Of a stretch of DNA of 64,000 nt, positions 46,280 through 54,622 are shown piece by piece. Every line of letters starts with the position of its first letter. The stretch's first letter is position 1. The DNA lies in contig NZ_JACLAW010000007.1 of NCBI RefSeq assembly GCF_014230315.1, positions 124,001 through 188,000 of the forward strand. The letters are read 5' to 3'. Both the position numbers and the translations under genes were made by a program. This DNA is from Novosphingobium flavum. Its GTDB lineage: Bacteria; Pseudomonadota; Alphaproteobacteria; Sphingomonadales; Sphingomonadaceae. The notes under the pieces were generated by a model. It made no database searches and was not told where the DNA came from. It saw only the letters and a program-made list of their open reading frames with translations.

Positions 46280-48637
46280 TCAGGCCAGCTCGAGCGTCGC
46301 GCTCTTGAGGCTGGCCGCGGAATTGCCGGCGTGGATGGTGAAGCGGCCCGGTTCGGCCACCCATTCCAGCTCGGCGTTCCAGAAGGCGAAAGCCTCCGCG
46401 GGCAGGCCTATGGCCACGGTGCGGGTCTCGCCCGGCTGGAGCCGGACGCGCTCGAAGCCCTTGAGTTCGAGCAGCGGGCGCGGAGCCGAGCTGACCTCGT
46501 CGCGGAGGTAGATCTGCACGACCTCGTCGCCGGTCTGGCTGCCGGTATTGGTGACGTCCACCGAGACGGTGACGCCCTCGCCCTGCCTGATCCGCGCGGC
46601 CGACAGGCGCGGGGCGGAGACGGTGAAGGTGGTGTAGGACAGGCCGAATCCGAACGGGAACAGCGGGGCGTTGTCGGTCTCGATATAGTGGTTGATCAGG
46701 GCCGAAGGCTCGCGCCCGACATAGGCCGGCAGCGTGCTGGCGGCGTGCGGCACGGTAACCGGCAGCTTGCCGCCGGGGTTGGTCGCGCCGAGCAGCACGT
46801 CAGCCAGCGCATTGCCGGCCTCCTGCCCGAGATACCAACCCTCGATCAGCGCGTTCGACACGTCGGTCAGGCGCGGGACGGAAAGAATCCGGCCGTTGAG
46901 GAGGATCGAGACCAGCGGCTTGCCGGTGGCGGCGATCGCCTCGACCAGGCGGTCCTGATCGCCGAACAGCTTCAGCGACATGCGGTCGCCCGGCGCATTG
47001 GCGCGGACCGCCTCGCGTGTCAGCTCCGGCTTGTCGCCCAAGGCAAGGATGACGACGTCGGCCGCGCGGGCGGCGGCCACGGCCTCGGCGATCCGGGCGC
47101 CATTGGTGGCCGGGTCGGTCAGCTTCGCTGGTTCGATCACGCGCGGCGGGCGGTTCGCCTCGCGGTCGGTCAGCCGCACGCCTTCGGCATGGGTTACCAC
47201 CCAGTCCTTGGGTACGTTGCGGCGCAGGCCTTCGAGGAGGCCGACCGAGCGGCTGTTCTCGCCCGAATAGCCGCCAAGCAGGGCCTCTTCGGCGTTGGGC
47301 CCGATCACCGCGATCTTCAGCCCCGCGCGCGGGGCCAGCGGGAGGACGCCGTCGTTCTTGAGCAGGATCACGGCCTGGCGCGCCACTTCGCGGGCGAGGG
47401 CGACGTCGGTCGGGCGATTGGTCTGCGCTGTGAGGCGGCGGGGGTCGGTATAGGGCCGCTCGAACAGCCCGGCCTCGAACTTGAGCGCGAGGATGCGGCC
47501 GACGGCGAGATCGATCGCGCTTTCCGGCACCTTTCCAGCCCGGACCAGGTCGGGCAGGCGGGCATAGGCCGCGCCCTCGGGCAGGTCGGCATCGACGCCG
47601 GCGCGCAGGGCCATGGCCGCCGCCTCGCTATCGTCGGCGGCGACATGGTGATGCTCGACCAGGTTCGGAATCGCGGCATAGTCGCTGAAATAGGGGCCCT
47701 TGAAGCCCAGTACGCGGCGGCCTTCCTGTTGCAGCAGGGCCCGGTGGGCATGGGCAGGGACGCCGCCGACCTCGTTGTAGGAGGGCATGACGATGGCCGC
47801 GTCGCCCTCGGCGATCGCGCGGCGGAACGGGACGAGATAAGTGCCGCGCAGGGTGCGCTGCGACATGTCGGCCGGGGCGAGGTTGAGGCCGCCTTCGGGT
47901 GTGCCGTGGACGAAATGCTTGAGCGTGGCGAAGACCCGCTCCGGCCCGATCGGACGGGCGCGGCCCTGCAGGCCGCGGGTTGCCGCCAGCGCCATCGCGC
48001 CGACGAGGAAGGGGTCTTCGCCGAAGAATTCCTCGACCCGGCCCCAGCGCGGATCGCGGGCGAGATCGAGCACCGGGGCGAGGGCGACCGCGGCGCCATG
48101 CGCACGAGCCTCGCGCGCGGCGACGGTGAAGGCCTGTTCGACCAGCGCGGGGTTCCACGTGCTGCCGAGGCCGGGCGGAATCGGGAAGATGGTGGCCTCG
48201 GGCCCGGCAAAGCCGTGAGCGGCTTCCTCGTGGACGAGGGCGGGGATGCCGAGCCGGGTCTGTTCGACGAGGTGGCGCTGGACGGCGTTGAGCAAGGCGA
48301 GGGTATTGGTCCCCGGGCGGTGCTGGTCCTGGGTGAAGCGCGAGGTGCCTGCCCAGTCGCCACCACGGCTGAGCTGGCCGATCCCGTTGGCGAGGGCGCC
48401 CGCCGCCTTATCGGGCGCGAAGTTGCCCGCCGCGTCGAGGATCGCGGCCTTGCCGAACCACATGGCGCGCATCTGGGCGACCTTTTCCTCCAGCGTCATG
48501 CGCGAAAGGAGGTCGGCCACCCGCTCGGCCACGGGCGCGGCGGGATCGCGGTAGCGGGGTTTTTCGGCGGCGAAGGCGGGAGCCGCAGCGGCAAGCGTGG
48601 TGGTGGCGAGGAAGTGGCGGCGGGAGAGGCGGGTCAT
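46280..48637 (-). CDS. Tat-exported GH3 glycoside hydrolase (beta-glucosidase/xylosidase-like)
   Basis: The 785-residue enzyme begins with a Tat signal (LSRRHFLATTTLAAAAPAFA). GH3 features in order: DPRWGRVEEFFGEDPFL (195-211), KHFVHG (240-245), VMPSYNEVGGVPAH, the nucleophile in SDY (Asp 319), the second alpha/beta domain, and a C-terminal fibronectin-III-like domain (NTGSQTGDEVVQIYL). It removes terminal beta-linked sugars in the periplasm. The start overlaps the preceding MBL gene as ATGA, so they are co-transcribed. Confidence 0.93.
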   Translation of the reverse strand: MTRLSRRHFLATTTLAAAAPAFAAEKPRYRDPAAPVAERVADLLSRMTLEEKVAQMRAMWFGKAAILDAAGNFAPDKAAGALANGIGQLSRGGDWAGTSRFTQDQHRPGTNTLALLNAVQRHLVEQTRLGIPALVHEEAAHGFAGPEATIFPIPPGLGSTWNPALVEQAFTVAAREARAHGAAVALAPVLDLARDPRWGRVEEFFGEDPFLVGAMALAATRGLQGRARPIGPERVFATLKHFVHGTPEGGLNLAPADMSQRTLRGTYLVPFRRAIAEGDAAIVMPSYNEVGGVPAHAHRALLQQEGRRVLGFKGPYFSDYAAIPNLVEHHHVAADDSEAAAMALRAGVDADLPEGAAYARLPDLVRAGKVPESAIDLAVGRILALKFEAGLFERPYTDPRRLTAQTNRPTDVALAREVARQAVILLKNDGVLPLAPRAGLKIAVIGPNAEEALLGGYSGENSRSVGLLEGLRRNVPKDWVVTHAEGVRLTDREANRPPRVIEPAKLTDPATNGARIAEAVAAARAADVVILALGDKPELTREAVRANAPGDRMSLKLFGDQDRLVEAIAATGKPLVSILLNGRILSVPRLTDVSNALIEGWYLGQEAGNALADVLLGATNPGGKLPVTVPHAASTLPAYVGREPSALINHYIETDNAPLFPFGFGLSYTTFTVSAPRLSAARIRQGEGVTVSVDVTNTGSQTGDEVVQIYLRDEVSSAPRPLLELKGFERVRLQPGETRTVAIGLPAEAFAFWNAELEWVAEPGRFTIHAGNSAASLKSATLELA

Positions 48638-49638
48638 GAATTCTCAGCTCCGAGAGGAATGCTCAGCAGGTCGCGGCCGACTATGACCTCGCCCTTGAAG
48701 AAGGGGGCGATCTGGGGCGCGAAGGCCTGTGGATCGAACCCGCGGCCGATGACGAAATGGGTCAGCACCAGCTTCTTCACCCCGGCGCGAGTGGCGAGCT
48801 TGCCCAGCTCCTCGGGGCTGAGGTGCTGACTGCGCATATGTTCGACGAGCAGGTCGATGTTCTGGCCCGGGCGGCTGGCCTCGACCAGCCCGGCGCGGAT
48901 CGAGACGAGGTCGCAGATCTCCGAAACCAGCACGTCGCATCCTTGCGCGAGCTGTTCGAGCGTAGCCGATGGACCGGTGTCGCCGGTGATGACGACCGAT
49001 CCGGCGGGCGTGTCGAAGCGGTAGGCGAGGGCCTTGTCGATCCCGTAGGAATGGGGCGCGCTGTGGACGGCGGCGAAGTGCGAGGTGGCGGCCGCGCTGA
49101 TCTTGACCGGACCATCCTGCAAGATGACGCGAGGAGTGACAGTATCGACGACCCTGGCCGGATAAAGCGAGGCGAGGGGTGGGCGATCCTTGGCCTGGGC
49201 GCGAAAGATGTCTTCACCGATCCCCACGGAGGCCGCCGTGCGGGCGACCAGTTCGCGGGTGCCGGGCGGGCCCCAGACCGGCATCGGCGCGGTACGGTTC
49301 ATCATCCACCCCGTGGCCATCAGGTAGTCCAGCCCGAGGGTATGATCCCAGTGCAGGTGGGAGAGGAAGCACTGGTCGACCTTGTGCGCCGGCACCCCGG
49401 CGCGGAGCAGTTGCTGGGCGCAGTTCTCGCCTGCGTCGATCAGGTAGTTGCGCCCGGCCACCTGCAGGAGGGTGGCAGGCTGAGAGCGGCCCGGATGAGC
49501 CGGCGGGCCGCCGGCCGTGCCGAGCAGGACGATGCGCGGTTGCTGCTGCGGCGCCCGATCCTGCGCGCGGGTCAGGGCGGGCAGGCAGGCTAAAGCCGCC
49601 CCGGCACTGCCGAGGAAGTGGCGGCGGTTCAGGCTCAT
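48634..49638 (-). CDS. Tat-exported metallo-beta-lactamase-fold hydrolase (ribonuclease Z/arylsulfatase-like)
   Basis: The 334-residue protein has a Tat signal (LNRRHFLGSAGAALACLPAL) and an MBL fold of the RNase Z/arylsulfatase branch, with the full metal motif HLHWDHTLG near residues 97-105, VVITGDTGPS and a late LVLTHFVI. ATG 49638 is preferred over an upstream open stretch since GGGAGAG precedes it and the twin arginines come near the start. Substrate unknown; arylsulfatase-like or sugar-lactone hydrolase roles would fit the GH3 partner downstream. Confidence 0.8.
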   Translation of the reverse strand: MSLNRRHFLGSAGAALACLPALTRAQDRAPQQQPRIVLLGTAGGPPAHPGRSQPATLLQVAGRNYLIDAGENCAQQLLRAGVPAHKVDQCFLSHLHWDHTLGLDYLMATGWMMNRTAPMPVWGPPGTRELVARTAASVGIGEDIFRAQAKDRPPLASLYPARVVDTVTPRVILQDGPVKISAAATSHFAAVHSAPHSYGIDKALAYRFDTPAGSVVITGDTGPSATLEQLAQGCDVLVSEICDLVSIRAGLVEASRPGQNIDLLVEHMRSQHLSPEELGKLATRAGVKKLVLTHFVIGRGFDPQAFAPQIAPFFKGEVIVGRDLLSIPLGAENS

Positions 49639-49657
49639 CGAGCTTCTCTCCCAAAAA

Positions 49658-49690
49658 GCAATCAGCCCGGCTTGTGGCCGGGCTGATGCT
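49658..49690 (-). terminator. Rho-independent terminator of the TonB-dependent receptor gene
   Basis: On the minus strand ATCAGCCCGGC (complement of 49677-49687) pairs with GCCGGGCTGAT (49661-49671), followed by GC and a run of T residues (49653-49657). It lies just after the receptor stop and before the MBL gene. Confidence 0.9.
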
Positions 49691-49702
49691 TCTCGTCCAG
49701 AT

Positions 49703-52000
49703 TCAGAACTCGAAACCGATTGTTGCGCCATATGTGCGCGGCGCGCCGTAGGTTCCGTTGTCGCCGCTGTTGGAAGCGCCGATCTGGGTGCGGTAGAACG
49801 CGTCGGTCAGGTTGCGGCCCCACACCTTGGCATACATGTGCTCGTTCGGGTGATGCCAGGTGAGCGAGGCGTCGACCAGCGTGTACTTCGACTGGGTCAC
49901 GCGCTCGTCGGGCGAGCCGACGAAGCCGTCGTTGTAGTAGACGTTGCCCGACAGGGTGAACAGGCCGGCCTGGGTCGGGACGTCGAATGCGCCGCCAAGG
50001 CTGAAGGTCAGTTCCGGCGTGTTCTGCAGCTTGTGGCCCGACGCATCGCCATAATAGAGGCAGTTGCCCCCGAGCTGGGTGAGCGGCGAGCCGAACGTGC
50101 CGAGGCAGGCGGTGTTGGCCACGGTCTGCCCGGTCTTGCTGTTCACGTAGGTCAGGTTGGTGACGTTGAAGGTCGAGGCCACCGGATAGGGGATCGACAG
50201 CACGGCATCGGTGAAGCTGGTGTAGCGGGCATGGGTCAGGTTGAGCCCGCCGAACAGCCGCAGGTTCTTCGTCACCGACCAGTTGAGGTCGGCATCGAGC
50301 CCGTAGATGTGTGCGCCGCGGGCGTTGTAGACGTTCTGCACCCCCGAGATGACCTGCATCACCTGGATGTTCTTCTCGTCATAGTAGAAGCCGGCCACGT
50401 TCAGGCGCACGCGGCGGCCGAACAGATCGGTCTTGAGGCCGACCTCGAAGGCATCGACTTCTTCGGGGTTGAGCAGGGGGGCGGAGCCAGCGGTGAAGGC
50501 CTGGGCGATGTAGGTGCCCGAGCGGAAGCCGCGGTTGTAGCTGGCGTAGAGCATCACTTCCGGAGAGAAGCGGTGGTCGAGCGAGAGGCGCCAGGTGGTC
50601 TTCTTGAAGGTGTGGCTGTCGCTCACCGGAGTGCCGGCGGTGAAGGTGCTGGTGGCGCCGTTGTAGCTGTTGGTCTGGGCCGTGAGCGAACGGTCGTCGT
50701 TGGTGTAGCGGATGCCGGCGATCAGGTGCGTGTCCTGATCGAACGACCAGGTCACTTCGCCGAAGCCCGACAAGGACTTCAGGCGCACGTTGTTGACGTT
50801 GTCGGTGTAGCCGTTGCCGCCGAAGGTGCGGGTGCCGGTGGTGCGGCCCGGCTCGGTGCCCGCCGAATTCCACATGTAGAAGCCGCCGACCACCCACTTG
50901 AGCGGGCCGTTGGCTTCCGACAGCAAGTTCAGTTCCTGGGTGAACTGGCGGTCATACTGGTAGTTGTCGATCCGCAGCTGCGGCTGGACCGTGCCGTCCG
51001 GATCGAAGTAGGCGCGGATCTTGGTGTCGCGGTAAGCGGTGATGCTCTTGAGCGAGACGCCGCCGAGGCCCTGTTCGATCGTCACGCTGCCGCCTTTCTG
51101 GCGGGTGCGCAGGTAGGGGTCGAAGTCGGCGTAGATGTCCCGCTCCGGATTGCCGCCGAGGGCGATGATCTGGTTGGTGACGTTCTGGCCGAGGGTGTTG
51201 AGCGTGAAGTTGCGGAAGGCCGGCTCGGAAGCGTTGCGGCCGTTGGCGTCGGCCGAGAGCAGGACCGAGGTGTCGGCCGCTTGCCACTTCAGCTTGCCGC
51301 GCAGGGCATAGCCTTCGCCGGAGTTGATGTTTCCGCCGGTGAACAGGTTCTTGCCGAAGCCCTTGTCACGGTTTTCGAACTGGCCCGAGAGCGAGAACGA
51401 AAGAGTGTCGGAGATCGGCCCTGACAGGTAGGCCGCCGTGTTCATCGTCTGGAAGTTGCCGTAGCCGACCTCGGCCTTGCCGGTCCACTTGCTGCTGGGG
51501 CCCATGGTGGCGATCTGGATCAGGCCGCCGGTGGCGTTGCGGCCGAACAGGGTGCCCTGCGGCCCCTTGAGCACGGTGACCTGCTGGGCGTCGAAGAGCG
51601 ACTGGAGAACGCCGAAGGCGGCGCCGTAATAAACCCCGTCGACATAGACCGCGACCGGGTTTTCGATCCCCGGGCCCTGGCCGGTCGAGCCGATGCCGCG
51701 GATACGGGGCAGGGCGTAGCCGCCGGTGGCGGTGGTGACGTTGAGCGCAGGGACCGCCGCGCGCAGGCCGGCAGTGTCAGTCACGCCGGCAGCCTTGAGT
51801 TCGGCTGCACCGAGCGCGGTCAGGGCGATCGGAACGTTCTGGGCCCGCTCCTCGCGCTTCTGCGCGGTGACGACGATATCCGCGATCGGGGCTTCTGCCT
51901 CGCCTTCGGTCGCGGCCTGGGCGAGGGCCGGGGTGGCCGCGAGGGCGCCGGCGCTGATAGTGCTTATCAGAATTGTTTGCAGGACAGTGCGGTGACGCAT
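49703..52000 (-). CDS. TonB-dependent outer-membrane receptor
   Basis: The 765-residue receptor has a signal peptide (to AATPALAQA), a TonB box (DIVVTAQKREE, about residues 42-52), a plug domain with the conserved PRIRGIGSTGQGPG and VAVYVDGVYYGAAF, and a 22-strand-type barrel ending in aromatic Phe (IGFEF). Such receptors import large nutrients across the outer membrane. It lies between the sugar genes and the aromatic cluster; ligand not determined. AGGGAG precedes the ATG and a palindrome lies just upstream. Confidence 0.93.
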   Translation of the reverse strand: MRHRTVLQTILISTISAGALAATPALAQAATEGEAEAPIADIVVTAQKREERAQNVPIALTALGAAELKAAGVTDTAGLRAAVPALNVTTATGGYALPRIRGIGSTGQGPGIENPVAVYVDGVYYGAAFGVLQSLFDAQQVTVLKGPQGTLFGRNATGGLIQIATMGPSSKWTGKAEVGYGNFQTMNTAAYLSGPISDTLSFSLSGQFENRDKGFGKNLFTGGNINSGEGYALRGKLKWQAADTSVLLSADANGRNASEPAFRNFTLNTLGQNVTNQIIALGGNPERDIYADFDPYLRTRQKGGSVTIEQGLGGVSLKSITAYRDTKIRAYFDPDGTVQPQLRIDNYQYDRQFTQELNLLSEANGPLKWVVGGFYMWNSAGTEPGRTTGTRTFGGNGYTDNVNNVRLKSLSGFGEVTWSFDQDTHLIAGIRYTNDDRSLTAQTNSYNGATSTFTAGTPVSDSHTFKKTTWRLSLDHRFSPEVMLYASYNRGFRSGTYIAQAFTAGSAPLLNPEEVDAFEVGLKTDLFGRRVRLNVAGFYYDEKNIQVMQVISGVQNVYNARGAHIYGLDADLNWSVTKNLRLFGGLNLTHARYTSFTDAVLSIPYPVASTFNVTNLTYVNSKTGQTVANTACLGTFGSPLTQLGGNCLYYGDASGHKLQNTPELTFSLGGAFDVPTQAGLFTLSGNVYYNDGFVGSPDERVTQSKYTLVDASLTWHHPNEHMYAKVWGRNLTDAFYRTQIGASNSGDNGTYGAPRTYGATIGFEF

Positions 52001-52015
52001 TTGTATTTCTCCCTG

Positions 52016-52040
52016 ACGCGATCATTGAAAATGATCGCGT
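52016..52040. promoter_or_regulatory. 25-bp palindrome directly upstream of the TonB receptor
   Basis: ACGCGATCATT (52016-52026), GAA, AATGATCGCGT (52030-52040): perfect 11-bp arms. It lies 15 nt before the receptor start codon on the minus strand, so it is either an operator over the promoter/leader or a leader mRNA hairpin. Confidence 0.6.
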
Positions 52041-52075
52041 TTGCTTGTTTTCGCTTGCAGGGATTTAGACGCAGA

Positions 52076-52113
52076 ACGGGCCCGGGAGGTGATCAATTTC
52101 CTGCCGGGCCCGT
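52076..52113. terminator. GC-rich hairpin between the aromatic cluster and the receptor gene
   Basis: ACGGGCCCGG (52076-52085) pairs with CCGGGCCCGT (52104-52113) over an 18-nt loop. It lies after the end of the minus-strand aromatic operon and may terminate it; the T-rich flank, however, is on the plus-strand side. Confidence 0.5.
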
Positions 52114-52134
52114 TTGGTTTTTCATACGTATGCG

Positions 52135-52144
52135 GTAGCGCTAC
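52135..52144. promoter_or_regulatory. LacI-type operator-like palindrome GTAGCGCTAC
   Basis: A perfect 10-bp palindrome with a central CG, GTAGCGCTAC, flanked by G and A, resembling half-site pairs recognised by LacI/GalR-family repressors (GGTAxCGxTACC). It lies about 135 nt upstream of the receptor start. No LacI-family gene is in the window. Confidence 0.35.
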
Positions 52145-52161
52145 ATGGTTTGCGCCATGCG

Positions 52162-53058
52162 CTATTGCAGAGCGCCGGTCGTCTCATCAAAAAGTTCGTC
52201 GACCGACAGCTTGCGGGGAATGATCTTCTGTTCGAAGGCCCATTCGATCGCCAGCTCGAGGCCCTTGCGGTTTTCCTCGACGCCCAGCGGCGGGAACGGG
52301 TCGGGCACGCCGCCCTCGGTCAGCGCGCGGCTGTCCTTGATCATGCGGTAGATGTCGCGGACTGCCTCGGGGTGGTTCTTCGAGATGTCCTCGTGCACCA
52401 CGAAGACGTGATTGATCGGCACGACGCTCGAACGCTTGAACCATTCCTTGGCGGCATTGAACGGATCGGGCACGAGCCGCTCGACGCGCGGGTCCTTCGG
52501 TAGGTCTACGCCCTGCAGCGTTGCGGTCAGTTCGCCGTCGAGCATCATCTGGCCGATGTCCGAGCCCTTGGGCAGGCGAATGCAGTTCTCGGGATCGGAA
52601 TATTCCTCGAGGTGGCCTTCGCCCACGGTCATCCACGTCACCTTGTTGAGGTCGACGCCGTATTCGTGCTGGAGAATGCCGCGCACCCATAGGCCGGTGG
52701 TCTGCGCATAGGTGCGCACGCCGACCTTCTTGCCCTCGATGTCCTTGGGGTCGATGTGGCCGAGTTCGCGGTTGAAGCCGGCGCAGTGATGCTGGAAGCG
52801 CCCCGAGACGGGGGCGGGCAGCATCACGTAGGGCTTGTTGTAGCACTTGGCCTGAAGATAGGTGACGATCGCCAGCTCGCCGCAATCGTACATGCCCCGG
52901 CGGAGCATGTCCTTGAAGCCGTTCTGCGCCGGATCGGGCCCGCAGCAATCGAGCGTGACGATGTCGGACGTGACGCGGCCATCGCGGATGGCCTTGGTCA
53001 CGGGGTATTCGGCGAGATTGGTGCGCAGGGTCAGCACACCGCTTTCAACGGTCGCCAT
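52162..53058 (-). CDS. 4,5-dihydroxyphthalate decarboxylase-like protein (periplasmic-binding-protein type 2 fold)
   Basis: The 298-residue protein lacks a signal peptide and resembles the Pht5/PhtD family, cytoplasmic decarboxylases built on a type 2 solute-binding-protein fold. Typical segments are DCGELAIVTYLQAK, GKKVGVRTYAQTTGLWVRG, HVFVVHEDISKNHPEAVRDI and LGVEENRKGLELAIEWAFEQ. It is shorter than the second copy at the other end of the cluster (328 residues). GGGAG precedes ATG 53058. Last gene of the aromatic operon; a ligand-binding rather than decarboxylase role cannot be excluded. Confidence 0.78.
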   Translation of the reverse strand: MATVESGVLTLRTNLAEYPVTKAIRDGRVTSDIVTLDCCGPDPAQNGFKDMLRRGMYDCGELAIVTYLQAKCYNKPYVMLPAPVSGRFQHHCAGFNRELGHIDPKDIEGKKVGVRTYAQTTGLWVRGILQHEYGVDLNKVTWMTVGEGHLEEYSDPENCIRLPKGSDIGQMMLDGELTATLQGVDLPKDPRVERLVPDPFNAAKEWFKRSSVVPINHVFVVHEDISKNHPEAVRDIYRMIKDSRALTEGGVPDPFPPLGVEENRKGLELAIEWAFEQKIIPRKLSVDELFDETTGALQ

Positions 53059-53075
53059 GGGTCTCTACTCTCCCT

Positions 53076-54620
53076 TCAGAGTCTTACTTCGATCAGCTTC
53101 GGGCCGGGCTCGGCCAGGCATTCGGCAAGGGTGCGGGTGAAGTCTTCGGCGGTTTCGACCGCGACCGAACGAACCCCCATCGACTTTGCCATGGCCAGCC
53201 AGTCGATCTTCGGATTGCCGATGTCGATCATGTTCATGGCCTGGGGGCCGGGCTCACCGGCGCCCATGTTGGCATATTCGAGCTTGAGGATGGCGTAGGA
53301 GTTGTTCGCGAAGATCACCGTCGTGACGTTGAGATTTTCGCGCGCCTGGGTCCACAGCGACTGGATCGTGTACATGGCCGAGCCATCGCCAACCATGCAC
53401 AGCACCGGCCGGTCGGGGCAGGCCAGGGCCACGCCGGTCGCGACCGGGGTAGAATAACCGATCGAGCCGCCCATGTTGTTGATCAGGTCGTGCGGCGCCG
53501 CGCCCATGGTCAGGCCCATGGATTCGCGGCCCGTGGTCAGGCTTTCGTCGACCACGATGCAGTTTTCCGGGATCGCGGCGGCCAGCGCATGGGCGATCGA
53601 GATCGGATTGAGCGCGCCGGTGGGCGGCGGGGTGACGATCCGCTCCTGTACCAGCCCGGTGGTCTGGCTGGCGCCGAGGGCATCGAGCAGCGCCTCGAAG
53701 GCCAGCTCGCTGTCCTCGTCCGCCTCGACCAGCGGGTGCACCGAGGTGCCTTCCTGCTTCATCAGGCTCGGCTTGTCGGGATAGGAGAAGAAAGCCACCG
53801 GCTCGACGGTTTCGACCGTGATGATGTGCCTGATCGGGGCGAGGAACGCCGTCGCCTGGGCCACGGCATAGGGGATGCGCTCGATCGGGGTGCGGCCCGC
53901 GCCGCGCTCGATCCGCGCGGTGAAGAACTGCGAACCGAGCCGCGCGCCGGTGGCCTTGGCGATCTTGCCGGCAAGGTCCAGCGCCCGGCCCCGGGTGGCC
54001 TTGTTGGCGAGGATAAGCATCGCCGGCTCACCTGAGCGCAGGATCCTGGCGACATGCTCGATCCGCGCCGGGTCGACCGCCTTGCGCGGGCGGTTGCCGA
54101 CCGGTGGGGTGGCGGGCGACTTGACCTCGCGCCACGAGACATCGCCGGGCAGGATCAGCGTTGCGATCTTGCCGGGATGCTCGCTCGCCACTTCCACGGC
54201 CTGGGCCGCGTCCCAGGCGATGGTGTCGGCGCTGTCGGCGCGGCGGACCCAGTGGCACAGCGGCCGGGCCAGGCCCTCGATGTCCGACGACAGCGGCGGG
54301 TTGTACTTGAGGTGCGAAACCGAGTGTTCGCCGACGATGTTGACCATGCCGGACGAGGCGCGCTTGGCATTGTGGATATTGGCGAGGCCATTGGCCAGAC
54401 CCGGCCCGAGGTGGAGCAAGGTCGAAGCCGGCTTGTCCTTCATCCGGTACCACCCGTCGGCAGCGCCGGTGGCCACACCTTCGAAAAGGCACAGCACCGA
54501 GCGCATCCGGGGATTGTCGAGGGCCGCCAGGAAATGCATTTCCGACGTGCCGGGATTGGCGAAGCAGATGTCCACACCCTGGTCCACCAGGGTGTTCACC
54601 AGGGTTTGCGCGCCGTTCAT
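53076..54620 (-). CDS. ThDP-dependent decarboxylase, benzoylformate decarboxylase/IlvB-like
   Basis: The 514-residue protein has three ThDP domains: catalytic Glu in LFEGVATGAADGWYR (near residue 47), His in LLHLGPGLANGLANIHNA (equivalent to benzoylformate decarboxylase His 70), and the cofactor site GDGSAMYTIQSLWTQARENL followed by FANNSY. The second catalytic His of benzoylformate decarboxylase is not evident in FFSYPDKPSLMKQ. It likely acts on a 2-oxoacid arising from the aromatic pathway, perhaps an aryl-glyoxylate or oxaloacetate-type product. It follows the aldolase gene after 2 nt. Confidence 0.8.
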   Translation of the reverse strand: MNGAQTLVNTLVDQGVDICFANPGTSEMHFLAALDNPRMRSVLCLFEGVATGAADGWYRMKDKPASTLLHLGPGLANGLANIHNAKRASSGMVNIVGEHSVSHLKYNPPLSSDIEGLARPLCHWVRRADSADTIAWDAAQAVEVASEHPGKIATLILPGDVSWREVKSPATPPVGNRPRKAVDPARIEHVARILRSGEPAMLILANKATRGRALDLAGKIAKATGARLGSQFFTARIERGAGRTPIERIPYAVAQATAFLAPIRHIITVETVEPVAFFSYPDKPSLMKQEGTSVHPLVEADEDSELAFEALLDALGASQTTGLVQERIVTPPPTGALNPISIAHALAAAIPENCIVVDESLTTGRESMGLTMGAAPHDLINNMGGSIGYSTPVATGVALACPDRPVLCMVGDGSAMYTIQSLWTQARENLNVTTVIFANNSYAILKLEYANMGAGEPGPQAMNMIDIGNPKIDWLAMAKSMGVRSVAVETAEDFTRTLAECLAEPGPKLIEVRL

Positions 54621-54622
54621 GA

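Noticed and set aside
46331..48829. An 832-codon plus-strand frame opposite the GH3 gene
   Set aside because: It is antisense to a clear GH3 enzyme with all catalytic motifs; composition is that of a shadow frame.
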